From positions 1 to 6,057 of the forward strand of contig JAYVGI010000024.1 in assembly GCA_043772355.1 (NCBI GenBank): a DNA stretch of 6,057 nucleotides, in the 5' to 3' direction. The DNA is from JAAFIP01 sp043772355. GTDB lineage: Bacteria; Pseudomonadota; Gammaproteobacteria; Burkholderiales; Burkholderiaceae_C. The position numbers and the translations under genes are program-made. Positions within the stretch are counted from its first letter, which is position 1, and each line of letters starts with the position of its first letter. The notes beneath the pieces were generated by a model. The model did not search any database. It saw only the letters and a program-made list of their open reading frames with translations, and was not told where the DNA came from. Positions 5,335 through 6,057 of the stretch are shown here, in pieces.

Positions 5335-6057
5335 ATGACGCAGGCGGTCCGCGCGTTTCACATCGTCGGCGACCAGTTCGTCGAGCTCGACGCGTTGCCG
5401 GAGGCGCTGCCGCCGACCGGCTATCTCTGGGTCGCGAGCACGCGGCCGGCGTTCGAGGCGGAGCTCGGCGCGGTCCAGGCCTTGCTGCAGACCTGGACCG
5501 GATCGCAGCTCTACGAGCTGCACGTCGCCGACCTGCTCAACCCGCAGCTGCCGTCTGCCTTCGACTACACCTCGGCGTACGACCTGCTCGTCTTCCGGCG
5601 CCTGGCTGCGGGCACGGGCACGGGCGCGGCGGTCGACCAGGACGGGCCTACGTCGAAGGGCCAACAGAACGCGATCGACCTGATCGACACCAGCCCGGTC
5701 GGCTTCGCGATCTTCGATCGCGTCCTGCTCACGGTCCATCCGACCGACTGCCAGGTGCGCGAGTTCTTCGCCAGCCGCCTGCAAAGTCGCACCCAGACGG
5801 CGGAGGGCCGCGCCAGCGCACGCATGCCCACCAGCCCGGCCGACCTGATGCTGCGGATGGTGAACTTCATGGTCGACAGCTATCTCGAGCTGCGACGTTT
5901 GCTGACCAAGCAGCTCGACGAGCTGCAGGAGCAGCTCTTCGGCGCGCGTGGCCGGCCCAACAGCTGGCGCCTCGTCCTCAATTCGCGCAATGCCCTGCAC
6001 CTGCTCCAGGACACCTGCGAGGACCAGCGCGCGGCGATCACCGAGTGGATCGACGCC
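5335..6057 (+). CDS. corA: CorA-family divalent cation (Mg2+/Co2+) transporter, N-terminal part (cut by window edge)
   Basis: The frame is open from the ATG at 5335 to the window end, giving 241 residues and no stop. The visible part is the cytosolic funnel domain of a CorA/ZntB-type channel: an alpha/beta section (1-145) with FAIFDRVLLTVHP (124-136), then the long helical stalk with PTSPADLMLRMVNFMVDSYL (165-184) and the heptad-like LRRLLTKQLDELQEQLF (186-202), followed by helix residues about 210-240. The two C-terminal membrane helices and the diagnostic GxN motif lie outside, so Mg2+ versus Zn2+ specificity cannot be judged. It starts 13 bases after hemB, probably as one transcript, with only a weak AGG upstream. 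Codon use differs from the left part of the window: 13 of 15 Val codons are GTC and none GTA. A long antisense frame over it is a by-product of G+C-rich codons. Confidence 0.82.
   Translation, partial: MTQAVRAFHIVGDQFVELDALPEALPPTGYLWVASTRPAFEAELGAVQALLQTWTGSQLYELHVADLLNPQLPSAFDYTSAYDLLVFRRLAAGTGTGAAVDQDGPTSKGQQNAIDLIDTSPVGFAIFDRVLLTVHPTDCQVREFFASRLQSRTQTAEGRASARMPTSPADLMLRMVNFMVDSYLELRRLLTKQLDELQEQLFGARGRPNSWRLVLNSRNALHLLQDTCEDQRAAITEWIDA

Noticed and set aside
5272..6000. 242-codon minus-strand open frame over corA
   Set aside because: The translation is Arg/Val/Glu-rich with no motif, and it mirrors the G+C-ending codons of corA. The plus-strand reading has clear CorA features.

Overview
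The window looks like a chromosomal stretch from a betaproteobacterium, most likely Burkholderiales/Comamonadaceae (Rhodoferax, Polaromonas or Limnohabitans type). This rests on G+C-rich coding DNA, the style of the proteins (HemB, HemJ, and a thioredoxin-fold ferredoxin with the FFCxN and KAGCLDRC motifs), and a palindromic intergenic repeat of a kind I associate with that family. This is judgement from sequence, not a database search.

Bases 1 to 3878 carry five genes, all on the minus strand. In transcription order they are hemJ (protoporphyrinogen IX oxidase), a VanZ-domain multi-pass membrane protein, a [2Fe-2S] thioredoxin-like ferredoxin, an alpha/beta hydrolase of the COG2945 type, and a D-alanyl-D-alanine carboxypeptidase (PBP5/6 type) that runs off the left edge. 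The first three are separated by only 27 and 9 bases and look like one operon. The hydrolase follows after 112 bases that hold an inverted repeat, and the carboxypeptidase 45 bases after that.

Bases 4317 to 6057 hold two plus-strand genes: hemB (porphobilinogen synthase), then 13 bases later a CorA-type divalent cation transporter that runs off the right edge. HemB makes the first pyrrole of the tetrapyrrole pathway and HemJ oxidises protoporphyrinogen IX just before iron insertion, so two haem-pathway steps diverge from one 438-base intergenic region.

That intergenic region is the most interesting part. On the minus strand it has a promoter-like pair, then about 100 bases that can fold into three successive hairpins, the last being a near-ideal intrinsic terminator (7 bp stem plus eight U). 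No protein gene lies upstream for that terminator to serve. This fits either a small RNA with a CCUCC-bearing loop or an attenuated hemJ leader. Tandem 25/27-base repeats follow immediately. Separately, codon choice changes sharply inside hemB near 4980 to 5045 and stays changed through corA, so the right end may derive from a different lineage by recombination or by assembly chimerism.

No mobile elements, CRISPR arrays, tRNA or rRNA genes were seen. No new multi-gene defence or accessory system is evident; apart from the intergenic RNA candidate and the hemB mosaic, the content is ordinary housekeeping.
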